Source: Tepidiphilus margaritifer DSM 15129 (lineage in GTDB: Bacteria > Pseudomonadota > Gammaproteobacteria > Burkholderiales > Rhodocyclaceae). Taken from it: a stretch of 64,000 bases of DNA. The DNA is taken from contig NZ_AUDR01000013.1 in the NCBI RefSeq assembly GCF_000425565.1, forward strand, positions 1 to 64,000, read 5' to 3'. How positions within the stretch are numbered: the first letter of the stretch is position 1; the number at the start of each line of letters is the position of its first letter. Under the pieces are notes generated by a model, which was given only the letters and a program-made list of their open reading frames with translations, had not been told where the DNA came from and searched no databases. A program made the translations under genes and the position numbers. This document shows, piece after piece, positions 56,807 to 64,000 of the stretch.

Positions 56807-57678
56807 GAAGCATGAGGCAGAATAGATGGATACGCAGGAAGAAAGAGAAATTTCTCAAACGCTGCATGCCCTGGTGGAACCGGTTTCGTCTAATGCTCGA
56901 ATGGCGGACCAGGCGGTTCTTGGGCGTGACGACGCATGAGGGAAAACCCGATCTGATCGTATCTCTGACGTCGTATCCTCCTCGTTTTGCGACGCTGCAC
57001 CTCACTTTGAAAAGTCTCTTGCTGCAGCGCCTGAGGCCGACGCGCTTGATTCTATGGATTGCGCATTCGGATGCCGATCTCCTGCCGAGGAACGTGCTCG
57101 ATCTCCAGGTCTATGGTGTGGAGATAAGATATTGCGAGGACATCAAATCGTACAAGAAGATCATTCCGACGCTCGAATCGTTTCCTGATGCGATCATCGT
57201 TACCGCGGACGACGATGTCTATTACTGGCCGGACTGGCTTGCCGAACTGGTGGCCGCCTCGCGACGGCATCCTCAGGATATCATCGCCCATCGACTGCAC
57301 CGAATCCGCTACGAGGGAAGCGCGATTCGTCCCTACCGGGAATGGATGCTGGCGGTGGTGGATGGAACCGTCAGCCCGGCGAATTTCGCCACGGGCATCG
57401 GCGGGGTCTTGTATCCGCCGGGATGTTTTCATCCTGCCGTCTGTGATCGTGAGCGGTTCATGCGGCTATGTCCCGATGCGGACGATGTTTGGCTTTATTG
57501 GATGGTGCGGCTCAATGGACGGCTCGTCCGTCATTCTGGAACGAAACATCTTCCTTGTCCATGGCGTGGAAGCCAATCCATTAGCTTGTGGAAGAAGAAT
57601 AGGCATCGAAACGACGATCAAATAGAAAATATGATTTCTGTTTTCGGTTGCCCCTGGATGGAACAGGATTATTCATGA
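56803..57678 (+). CDS. Predicted glycosyltransferase, DxD type, function unknown
   Basis: 291 aa from GTG 56803 (GTGA overlap) or ATG 56812. A basic N-terminus is followed by a GT-A-like domain: LIVSLTSYPPRFATLHLTLKSLLLQ, the acidic metal motif VTADDDVYYWPDWL, and a C-terminal DADDVWLYWMVRLNG. The SLTSYPPR start and ADDD motif occur in uncharacterised bacterial glycosyltransferases. More AT-rich than the genes before it, as is the following ligase. Confidence 0.65.
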   Translation: MRSMRQNRWIRRKKEKFLKRCMPWWNRFRLMLEWRTRRFLGVTTHEGKPDLIVSLTSYPPRFATLHLTLKSLLLQRLRPTRLILWIAHSDADLLPRNVLDLQVYGVEIRYCEDIKSYKKIIPTLESFPDAIIVTADDDVYYWPDWLAELVAASRRHPQDIIAHRLHRIRYEGSAIRPYREWMLAVVDGTVSPANFATGIGGVLYPPGCFHPAVCDRERFMRLCPDADDVWLYWMVRLNGRLVRHSGTKHLPCPWRGSQSISLWKKNRHRNDDQIENMISVFGCPWMEQDYS

Positions 57679-59018
57679 AATCTGCCGTGGAAATTTTCCG
57701 CTTTGCATCGATCGAGGCGTTTTTCTGTCTCTTGGCGCTCGTTTTTCCGGCGCTCTGGTTGGCGACAGGTGGTGGGGTGAAGGTCCTCGTGCGAATCCTG
57801 TTGTTGATGTCTTTGATTCTACTCGTCCGACGCCAGGAGATGAGGAGAGACGTGCTCATCGTTTTTTGCATGATTTTTTCAGTGGGGTTGATTGGGGAAT
57901 ACTTTTGGCAATATTTGACCGTGCCCGAACGTCTATTTCACGGACGTTTTCCTAGCAACTATATCTATTTTTTCTCGTTTTTTCTCGTCCTCGCTTATGG
58001 AACGGTCGCGTGGAGGCGAATAAGTCCGTTTCTCTTGCTCACCGGTGCGCTCGTCGGGTTGTTGGCATTCCTTATATGGCATACTCCCTCTCAGCAGTGG
58101 ATACTTTCCTGGCATGGCGAGCGTGTCGATTTTGGGTTTCGCAACGCGGAGCATGCGGGGATCTTTTTTGGCGCGGGGTTGCTCTGCACGCTGTTTTTCG
58201 GCATCAGGATATACCGCTCATGTCCCGTTTCTCTACGGTTTGTCGCGATCGGTGGGATAGTTCTTCTTTTGCTGCTCATGATGTGGGGGGTGATCGCAAC
58301 CCAGGTGCGTGCGGTATGGCTGGCGCTTCTCGTGGCATTGTCTGCGTCGCTCCTTATCGCCATGATGACCGGCGGGGCAAAAACGATAATGACATGGTTG
58401 CGCAACCGCAACCATGTCATATTGGTGCTCCTGATGATCGCGCTTTCGGTGGTGATTCTCGATGCATTAAAAGTTCGGGATCGGCTTGCGGCGCGCCTCG
58501 CGCAGGAGACGATCCAGGTGGAGACCATTCGCGGGGCAGCGAATTTTGACGAGCAAATCCAGCTGACGAGTAGCGGGGCTCGTATTGCGATGTGGCGGGC
58601 TGCCCGTGATTGGATCGCCGAAAGGCCCATGTTCGGCTGGGGAGTTTTTTCGGCTGAAAATTTGATTGATGCCGACGAGCGTTTCACGCCCATTTTCAAG
58701 GAGTGGTTCGGCCACTTGCACAATTCTTATATCGAGGCTCTGGTGGCAACCGGAATCGTTGGTCTGGTCGGAATGCTCTCCATCGTGGGTTTGATCGGCA
58801 GAAGTGTGTATGTGGCCTGGCAGGAAGGGGCGATGCCGCGGGATGTATTCTTTTTTTCATGGGCTTTCATCGTTTTCTGGGGCATCGTTAATTTTTTTGA
58901 ATCGTATATCAACTACAAGACGGGTTTTTATTTGAATAGCGTGATGTTTGGATTCATGTATGCTTTTTATCTGCAGCGTCCAACGGCACCACGGCGGGCC
59001 GACGAGGCGATAGGATGA
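57675..59018 (+). CDS. waaL: O-antigen ligase/polymerase-like membrane protein
   Basis: 447 aa from ATG 57675 (ATGA overlap). About 11-12 hydrophobic helices and one large loop (about 270-350) between late helices, the Wzy_C/WaaL topology. Conserved elements include the Arg-rich loop (RDRLAARLAQ) and FGHLHNSYIEALVATG, whose His is typical of ligases. It likely joins polysaccharide to the core-lipid A. Sequence divergence in this family means Wzy-like polymerase is an alternative. Confidence 0.75.
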   Translation: MKSAVEIFRFASIEAFFCLLALVFPALWLATGGGVKVLVRILLLMSLILLVRRQEMRRDVLIVFCMIFSVGLIGEYFWQYLTVPERLFHGRFPSNYIYFFSFFLVLAYGTVAWRRISPFLLLTGALVGLLAFLIWHTPSQQWILSWHGERVDFGFRNAEHAGIFFGAGLLCTLFFGIRIYRSCPVSLRFVAIGGIVLLLLLMMWGVIATQVRAVWLALLVALSASLLIAMMTGGAKTIMTWLRNRNHVILVLLMIALSVVILDALKVRDRLAARLAQETIQVETIRGAANFDEQIQLTSSGARIAMWRAARDWIAERPMFGWGVFSAENLIDADERFTPIFKEWFGHLHNSYIEALVATGIVGLVGMLSIVGLIGRSVYVAWQEGAMPRDVFFFSWAFIVFWGIVNFFESYINYKTGFYLNSVMFGFMYAFYLQRPTAPRRADEAIG

Positions 59019-59080
59019 GCGGAAGCGGCTGGTAAGGCGCCCGCTCATCGAGTGATTCGGGATGGTTTGGAGAGTGATCG

Positions 59081-60040
59081 ATGGAGTCGAGCGAGAGTCG
59101 GCATGTCGTCGTTGGCGTTTGCACGTTTCGGCGCCCCGAGATGCTGCGCCGCTGTCTTGCCTCGGTGCTGGCGCAAGAGTGTCCGTCTCGGTGGAAAGTC
59201 GAGATCGTGGTCGTCGATAACGACGCCGAATCCGATTTGTCGGAGACGATAAGCAGCGCGTTTCCCGAGCCGAAGTATCCAATCCATTACTTCATCGAGC
59301 CGCGACGTGGCATCCCTCATGCCAGGAACGCCGTGTGCCGCTATGCTTTGTCTGTCCATGCGGACTTGATCGCGTTCATCGACGATGACGAGGAAGCCGA
59401 TCAGGGCTGGCTGATGGCCTATGCACGTGGAGTGACTCGGTACGATGCGGAAGCCTACACTGGCCCCGTCCGCTATGTTTTTCCGCCAGGATACCAGGAT
59501 TGGTTGGCAAACAAGGGATTTGCCGACACCAAACACGGTGCTTTGCTCAAGCGTGCCGCTACGAGCAACGTCATGTTCCGCACCAGTATCCTCGGCCCTG
59601 AGGGTGGTGCGCTGCAATTCGATACGAACATGGCTTTGACGGGGGGGAGCGATACCGACTTTTTCATGCGATTGGTTCACCAGGGCGGGCGCATCGTCTA
59701 TCTCAGCGACGCCGTAGTGTCGGAAGCCGTCGTGCCGAACCGATTGACGATCCGGTGGCGTCTGAAGCGCCAATATCGCTCGAGCGCAAATCGTATCTAC
59801 ATCGAGTCCAAACTGTTCGGAGCCCAAAAAACTGCACGCCGCGCCGTCAAGGAGATCGTGCGCCATGGAGTGGAGGGAACGCTGCGCGTGGTCGTCTCGC
59901 CGTTGATGCTGTTGGGTGGCTATCGCAAGTTCAAGCGCAGTTGGTACCACGGCCTTAGGCATTTCGCCAAGGCAGGAGGGCTCGTCGCGGGGTTGCGAGG
60001 GCGCCACGTGCAGGTTTATCGTGAGACGGATGGTTACTGA
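59081..60040 (+). CDS. Glycosyltransferase family 2
   Basis: 319 aa. GT-A features: VVVGVCTFRRPEMLRRCLASVLAQ, VEIVVVDNDAESDLSE, RGIPHARNAVCRYAL and DXD-type LIAFIDDDEEADQGWL, with a later TGGSDTDFFMRLVHQG block. It probably adds a core sugar from a nucleotide donor. The specificity is unknown. The end overlaps the convergent waaF end by 7 bases. Confidence 0.85.
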   Translation: MESSESRHVVVGVCTFRRPEMLRRCLASVLAQECPSRWKVEIVVVDNDAESDLSETISSAFPEPKYPIHYFIEPRRGIPHARNAVCRYALSVHADLIAFIDDDEEADQGWLMAYARGVTRYDAEAYTGPVRYVFPPGYQDWLANKGFADTKHGALLKRAATSNVMFRTSILGPEGGALQFDTNMALTGGSDTDFFMRLVHQGGRIVYLSDAVVSEAVVPNRLTIRWRLKRQYRSSANRIYIESKLFGAQKTARRAVKEIVRHGVEGTLRVVVSPLMLLGGYRKFKRSWYHGLRHFAKAGGLVAGLRGRHVQVYRETDGY

Positions 60041-61086
60041 GTAGGGGGTGCCAGAGATGGGGCATGTGTCGCCATGCCAGTTACCAGTCGCTCGATGACC
60101 CGCGCCGGAGCGATGTCCCTCAGGCACGCGAGGTGCCCGAGAGGACATTCGCGCGCAAAGCAGGGGCTGCAGGGCAAACCCAGATGGATGATGGAGGCCC
60201 GCTCGCTCATGGGGGGGGTGTGGTGCGGGTCGGAGGAACCGTAGAGGGCGACCAGGGGGCGGTCGAGCGCGGCCGCCACGTGCATGAGGCCCGAATCATT
60301 GCTCACCACGGCCGAGCACAAGGACATGAGGTCGATGGCTTCGCCCAATTGCGTCTTCCCGCCCAGATCGAGGCAGCGGTTACCGCTCAGGCGGTCGATG
60401 GCTTGCGTGATCGCGGCGTCCTTGTTCGAGCCGAAGAGCCACACTTCATAGCCTTGCTCCAGCGCCCAGCGGGCCACGGCGGCGTAGTGTTCCTCCGGCC
60501 AGCGCTTGGCCGGGCCGTATTCCGCGCCGGGGCACAGACCGAGGACGGGTCTATCGGGCAGCTCGCGTCCCAGGCGGCGCAATACCTCCACGGCGCCGGC
60601 GGGCGAGGCGATGAGGGCAGGGCGCGGCAGCGGCTCGGGTAGCGGGGCGTCGGGTGGCAGGCCGAGCGCGACGAAGCGCTGCACGGTCATGGGCAGCCGA
60701 ACCGGATCGAGGGGGCGCAGGTCGTTGATGAGGCCGTAGCGCATTTCGCCGCGAAAACCGGTACGCCGGGGGATGCCGGCAGCGAAGGGCAGGATGGCGG
60801 ACTTGAAGGAATTGGTGAGCAGAATGGCTTGCTGATAGCCCTTGGGGCGCAGCGCCCGCCCGATGCGGATGCGCTGCCATAGGTCGAGCTTGCCATGGCG
60901 AAACGGCAGAGGGATGGCCTCGCGCACTTCCGGCATGCGCTCGAGCAGCGGCAGAGTCCAGGAAGGCGCGGCCACGTCGATCGCGCAGCCGGCGTCCTGC
61001 TGCTCGAGCAGCTTGAAGAGGCTCTGCGCCAGGATCATGTCGCCGATCCAGGATGGGCCGATGACCAGGATTTGCTGATTCGTCAT
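60034..61086 (-). CDS. waaF: LPS heptosyltransferase II
   Basis: 350 aa from ATG 61086. GT9 family: QILVIGPSWIGDMILAQSLFKLL, LCPGAEYGPAKRWPEEHYAAVA, VSNDSGLMHVAAALDRPLVALYGSSDPHHTPP. It adds the second heptose. ATGA overlap with hldE. The same frame stays open far upstream through hldE, but that extension is not coding. Confidence 0.95.
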   Translation of the reverse strand: MTNQQILVIGPSWIGDMILAQSLFKLLEQQDAGCAIDVAAPSWTLPLLERMPEVREAIPLPFRHGKLDLWQRIRIGRALRPKGYQQAILLTNSFKSAILPFAAGIPRRTGFRGEMRYGLINDLRPLDPVRLPMTVQRFVALGLPPDAPLPEPLPRPALIASPAGAVEVLRRLGRELPDRPVLGLCPGAEYGPAKRWPEEHYAAVARWALEQGYEVWLFGSNKDAAITQAIDRLSGNRCLDLGGKTQLGEAIDLMSLCSAVVSNDSGLMHVAAALDRPLVALYGSSDPHHTPPMSERASIIHLGLPCSPCFARECPLGHLACLRDIAPARVIERLVTGMATHAPSLAPPTQ

Positions 61087-62549
61087 GCGCTGCCGAGCTT
61101 GCGGAGGATGTTGCTGGTGCTGCGTCCCGGCACGACGTCGATGAGCGCGACGCGACCGCCCCAGGACTTGACTTCCTTGCCGCCCACCACCTGGTCTTCG
61201 GTATAGTCGCTGCCCTTGACCAGAACGTCCGGGCGGATGGCTTCGATCAAGGAGAGCGGCGTGTCTTCGTCGAACAGGACGACGGCGTCGACCGCTTCCA
61301 GGGCGGCCAGTACCCGGGCGCGATCCTGCTCGTGGATGACCGGCCGATTCGGACCCTTGAGGGCACGTACCGAGCGGTCGGTATTGAGCCCGACGACCAG
61401 GCGATCCCCCAATTTGGCCGCCTGTTCCAGATAGACGACGTGGCCGGCGTGGAGGAGGTCGAAGCAGCCGTTGGTAAACACGATGCGCTCGCCGTTGGCG
61501 CGCCATTGCCGGACGCGTGCCAGGAGGTGCGGCAGGTCGCAGATCTTGTCCGCCTGCTCGCGGACTTCCTCGACCGCGAGTTCGGCCAGCAGTTCCTCGC
61601 GGGTGATGGGCACGGTACCCACCTTGCCGACCACGATCCCCGCGGCGAGGTTGGCCAGATGCAGCGCTTCGGCCGGCTCGAGGCCCGCCACCATCCCGGC
61701 GGCCAGCGTGGCGATGACGGTGTCGCCGGCACCGGAGACGTCGAACACCTGACGGGCCATGGCGGGAAGATGGAGCATGCGCGTTTCTTCGAGGAGGGTG
61801 ATCCCTTCCTCGCTGCGGGTGACGGCGAGGAAGCGCAGATCGAGGGCGCGGCGCAGCGCCTGCGCGGCCTGCAGGAGCTCGTCGAGATCCTGGCCGGAGA
61901 CGCCGCAGGCTTCGGCGGTTTCCCGCCGGTTGGGCGTGAGGGCGGTCGCGCCGCGGTATTTGCCGTAGTCGCGCCCCTTGGGGTCGACCAGTACGGGGAT
62001 GTCCGCCTGGGCGGCGAGGTCGATGGCGAGCCGGCAAAGCTCGGGGGTCAGGACGCCTTTGGCATAATCGGAGAGGACGACGACGGCCGGTTTCCGTTCC
62101 ATCATCTCGCGCAGCAGGCGGCTCAGGGCCTCTTGCTCGCCAGCGTCGGGGGCGGCCGTGGCTTCGCGATCGAGCCGCAGCATCTGCTGGTGGCCGCCAA
62201 GGATGCGGGTCTTGGTGGTGGTGGGGCGCGAAGACGAGGTGAAGAGCGCCTCGGTGCCGACGCCTTGACTGGCGATGGCTGCGACGAGCTCGCGTCCGGG
62301 CGCGTCGTCGCCGACGGTGCCCAGCAGGCGGCAGGGCAGGCCCAGGCCGGCGAGGTTGGCCGCCACGTTGGCTGCTCCGCCGGGGCGGCTCGATTCCTTT
62401 TCCAGCAACACCACCGGCACCGGCGCTTCCGGCGAGATGCGTTCGACCTTGCCCCAGAGATAGCGGTCCAGCATGAGGTCGCCGATCACCAGGGCCCAGG
62501 CGTCGGCGGGAAAACCCTGACGGAGCGCCTCGATCAGCCGTTGCTGCAT
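61083..62549 (-). CDS. hldE: Bifunctional heptose kinase/adenylyltransferase HldE
   Basis: 488 aa. The N-terminal ribokinase-type domain ([31 protein letters not shown]) phosphorylates heptose-7-phosphate at C1. The C-terminal nucleotidyltransferase ([14 protein letters not shown]) makes ADP-heptose after GmhB removes the 7-phosphate. It overlaps gmhA by 16 bases. Confidence 0.96.
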   Translation of the reverse strand: MQQRLIEALRQGFPADAWALVIGDLMLDRYLWGKVERISPEAPVPVVLLEKESSRPGGAANVAANLAGLGLPCRLLGTVGDDAPGRELVAAIASQGVGTEALFTSSSRPTTTKTRILGGHQQMLRLDREATAAPDAGEQEALSRLLREMMERKPAVVVLSDYAKGVLTPELCRLAIDLAAQADIPVLVDPKGRDYGKYRGATALTPNRRETAEACGVSGQDLDELLQAAQALRRALDLRFLAVTRSEEGITLLEETRMLHLPAMARQVFDVSGAGDTVIATLAAGMVAGLEPAEALHLANLAAGIVVGKVGTVPITREELLAELAVEEVREQADKICDLPHLLARVRQWRANGERIVFTNGCFDLLHAGHVVYLEQAAKLGDRLVVGLNTDRSVRALKGPNRPVIHEQDRARVLAALEAVDAVVLFDEDTPLSLIEAIRPDVLVKGSDYTEDQVVGGKEVKSWGGRVALIDVVPGRSTSNILRKLGSA

Positions 62550-63127
62550 GGTGTGGAATCGAGGGTTTCGGCGTCGATGAGGTCACAGAGCATGTGACCG
62601 ACCAGGATGTGGGCCTCCTGGATGCGGGGCGTGTCGTTGCTGGCGACGATCAGGCACAGGTCGCAGGTTTGGGCCAGCTTGCCCCCGTTGGCGCCGGTCA
62701 GGCCCAGGGTGTAGGCGCCGATTTCCCGTGCAGTGTGGATGGCGGCCAATACGTTGGGGCTGTTGCCGGAGGTGGAGAGGCCGATCACCACGTCTTTCGG
62801 GGTGCACAGCGCTTCCACCTGACGCGAGAAGATGCGCTCGAAGCCGTAGTCGTTGCCCACGGCGGTGAGGATGGACGTGTCGGTGGTGAGGGCGATGGCG
62901 GGCAGGCCGCGGCGCTCGCGCTTGTAGCGGCCGACGATCTCGGCTGCGATGTGCTGGCAGTCGGCCGCGCTGCCGCCGTTGCCCAGCAGCAGGATCTTGC
63001 CGCCGGCAAGGAGGCAGTTCCGCAGCCGCATGCCCATCTCGATGAGGAGCGGCATCTGCTCATGCAGCTGTTCGGTGGCTGCTCGATGTGCGCTCAGCGC
63101 TTGCCGTATGGCCTGTTCCGGAATCAT
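62534..63127 (-). CDS. gmhA: Sedoheptulose-7-phosphate isomerase GmhA
   Basis: 197 aa SIS-domain enzyme: [23 protein letters not shown] and [20 protein letters not shown], plus active-site His in [16 protein letters not shown]. First step of ADP-heptose synthesis. It lies 15 bases after hldD in the hldD-gmhA-hldE-waaF run. Confidence 0.95.
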   Translation of the reverse strand: MIPEQAIRQALSAHRAATEQLHEQMPLLIEMGMRLRNCLLAGGKILLLGNGGSAADCQHIAAEIVGRYKRERRGLPAIALTTDTSILTAVGNDYGFERIFSRQVEALCTPKDVVIGLSTSGNSPNVLAAIHTAREIGAYTLGLTGANGGKLAQTCDLCLIVASNDTPRIQEAHILVGHMLCDLIDAETLDSTPCSNG

Positions 63128-63142
63128 TCGGTTCCCGAGGTC

Positions 63143-64000
63143 TCAGCAATAGGGGTCGGGCTGCAGGAGGTAATTCTGCACGTAATCGCGGATGCCCTCT
63201 TCCAGCGTGCGGAAGGGTTTGTCGTAGCCGGCCGCGCGCAGTTTGCCGATGTCCGCCTGCGTGTAGTACTGGTATTTGCCTTTGAGATCGTCCGGCATGT
63301 CGATCCAGGTGATGTGGGGACGCGCGCCGCAGCTTTCCATTACGGCCGTTGCCAGATCGAGGAAGGAACGGGCCTGACCGGTGCCGACATTGTAGATGGC
63401 CGAAGGGCGCGGGGCGGCGAGAAACCACGCCATCACTTCGGCAACGTCTTTGACATAGACGAAATCGCGCAGTTGCATTCCGTCGGCCACGTCGGGGCGA
63501 TCGCTCTTGAACAAGCGCACCGTGCCGCCGGCGCGGAACTGGGTGAACGCATGGTAGGCGACGCTGGCCATGCGCCCCTTGTGGTATTCATTGGGCCCAT
63601 AGACGTTGAAAAACTTGAACCCGGCCCAGCGCGGCGGGGCATGTCCGGCCGCGGCCTGGCGCAGCGCCCATTGGTCGAACAGGTGCTTGGAGTAACCGTA
63701 GGCGTTGAGCGGACGCAAACCATCGATGCTGGCATCGCTGTAGCCACGCTCGCCGTTGCCGTAGGTGGCTGCCGAGCTGGCGTAGAGGAGCGTCACCCCC
63801 TGCTGGGCACAAAACTGCCACAGCCGCTGCGAATAGCGCAGATTGGCTTCGAGGAGGCGGTTCCAGTCGCGCTCGGTGGTGTCGCTGATGGCCCCCATGT
63901 GGATGATGGTTTCGACCTGCGCCCCATGACGCTCGAGCCAGGGCATGAGCTCGTCTTTGTCCAGGTAATCGACATAGGTGCGATGGCAGAGATTCTGCCA
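63143..64000 (-). CDS. hldD: ADP-L-glycero-D-manno-heptose 6-epimerase, 5' end outside window
   Basis: The last 285 codons are present and the frame is open to the window edge at 64000; the N-terminal NAD-binding GxxGxxG is beyond it. Visible: HMGAISDTTERDWN, LLYASSAATYGNGE, catalytic YGYSKHLFD (YxxxK), FFNVYGPNEYHKGRMASV and LRDFVYVKDVAEVM. It converts the ADP-heptose epimer used by WaaC and WaaF. Confidence 0.95.
   Translation of the reverse strand, partial: WQNLCHRTYVDYLDKDELMPWLERHGAQVETIIHMGAISDTTERDWNRLLEANLRYSQRLWQFCAQQGVTLLYASSAATYGNGERGYSDASIDGLRPLNAYGYSKHLFDQWALRQAAAGHAPPRWAGFKFFNVYGPNEYHKGRMASVAYHAFTQFRAGGTVRLFKSDRPDVADGMQLRDFVYVKDVAEVMAWFLAAPRPSAIYNVGTGQARSFLDLATAVMESCGARPHITWIDMPDDLKGKYQYYTQADIGKLRAAGYDKPFRTLEEGIRDYVQNYLLQPDPYC

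Noticed and set aside
61087-62586. Extension of the waaF frame upstream through hldE
   Set aside because: The translated extension is low-complexity Arg/Pro/Gly sequence, while the other frame encodes a complete HldE.

Overview
The window is high-GC DNA from a denitrifying, Gram-negative proteobacterium. A betaproteobacterium of the Rhodocyclales or Hydrogenophilales type is my inference. It rests on the complete cytochrome cd1 nitrite-reductase (nir) locus, an S-adenosylhomocysteine riboswitch in front of ahcY with metK and metF next to it, a heptose-based LPS core, and dense operons with ATGA/GTGA stop-start overlaps.

Layout. (1) 1-2.6 kb: an IS3-family element that truncates an endonuclease V gene, followed by decayed accessory genes (DUF4160 tail, intact DUF2442, broken RelB/YafQ-like toxin-antitoxin). 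(2) 2.7-7.2 kb: a sulfur-scavenging operon (sbp, ssuA, tauD-like, ssuC, ssuB). (3) 7.2-12.0 kb: an accessory patch with a lone integron attC site, a possible cassette membrane protein, an orphan HigA-like antitoxin with a beheaded toxin, an AbiE system with an operator, an unknown membrane-anchored protein, an IS5-type transposase relic and a small lipoprotein. (4) 12.0-15.8 kb: a second sulfate ABC operon (sbp, cysT, cysW, cysA). (5) 15.8-24.5 kb: a chemoreceptor, Zn-alcohol dehydrogenase, cation-diffusion exporter behind a Fur-box-like palindrome, Na+/amino acid symporter, PAS-GGDEF cyclase and a VapBC/FitAB-type pair. (6) 24.6-28.3 kb: the activated-methyl cycle genes metF, ahcY and metK, with the riboswitch. 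(7) 28.6-47.4 kb: lpxL-like acyltransferase, Dnr-type regulator, norD-norQ-nirE-nnrS, divergent nirS-C-F-DL-G-H-J-N, norCB, and a NO-stress group (hemerythrin, DUF2249, membrane protein, SirB). (8) 47.4-64 kb: LPS core assembly, comprising waaC, waaG, waaP, two ArnT-like transferases, a tandem kinase, a carbamoyltransferase, other glycosyltransferases, an O-antigen ligase-like protein, waaF, hldE, gmhA and the start-less end of hldD.

How it works together. The nir genes encode the nitrite reductase and most of heme d1 synthesis (nirE, F, DL, G, H, J, plus cytochromes C and N). The nor genes encode nitric oxide reductase and its activation factors. Four FNR/DNR-type boxes (TTGAY-N4-RTCAA) lie in front of nnrS/nirS, norC and the hemerythrin gene, and a Dnr-type regulator is encoded nearby, so one NO/low-oxygen regulon is likely. 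The LPS block makes ADP-heptose (GmhA, HldE, HldD), adds both inner-core heptoses (WaaC, WaaF), then phosphorylates, carbamoylates and extends the core. The two sulfur operons share paralogous sulfate-binding proteins and are separated by the accessory patch. No rRNA, tRNA or CRISPR array was seen.
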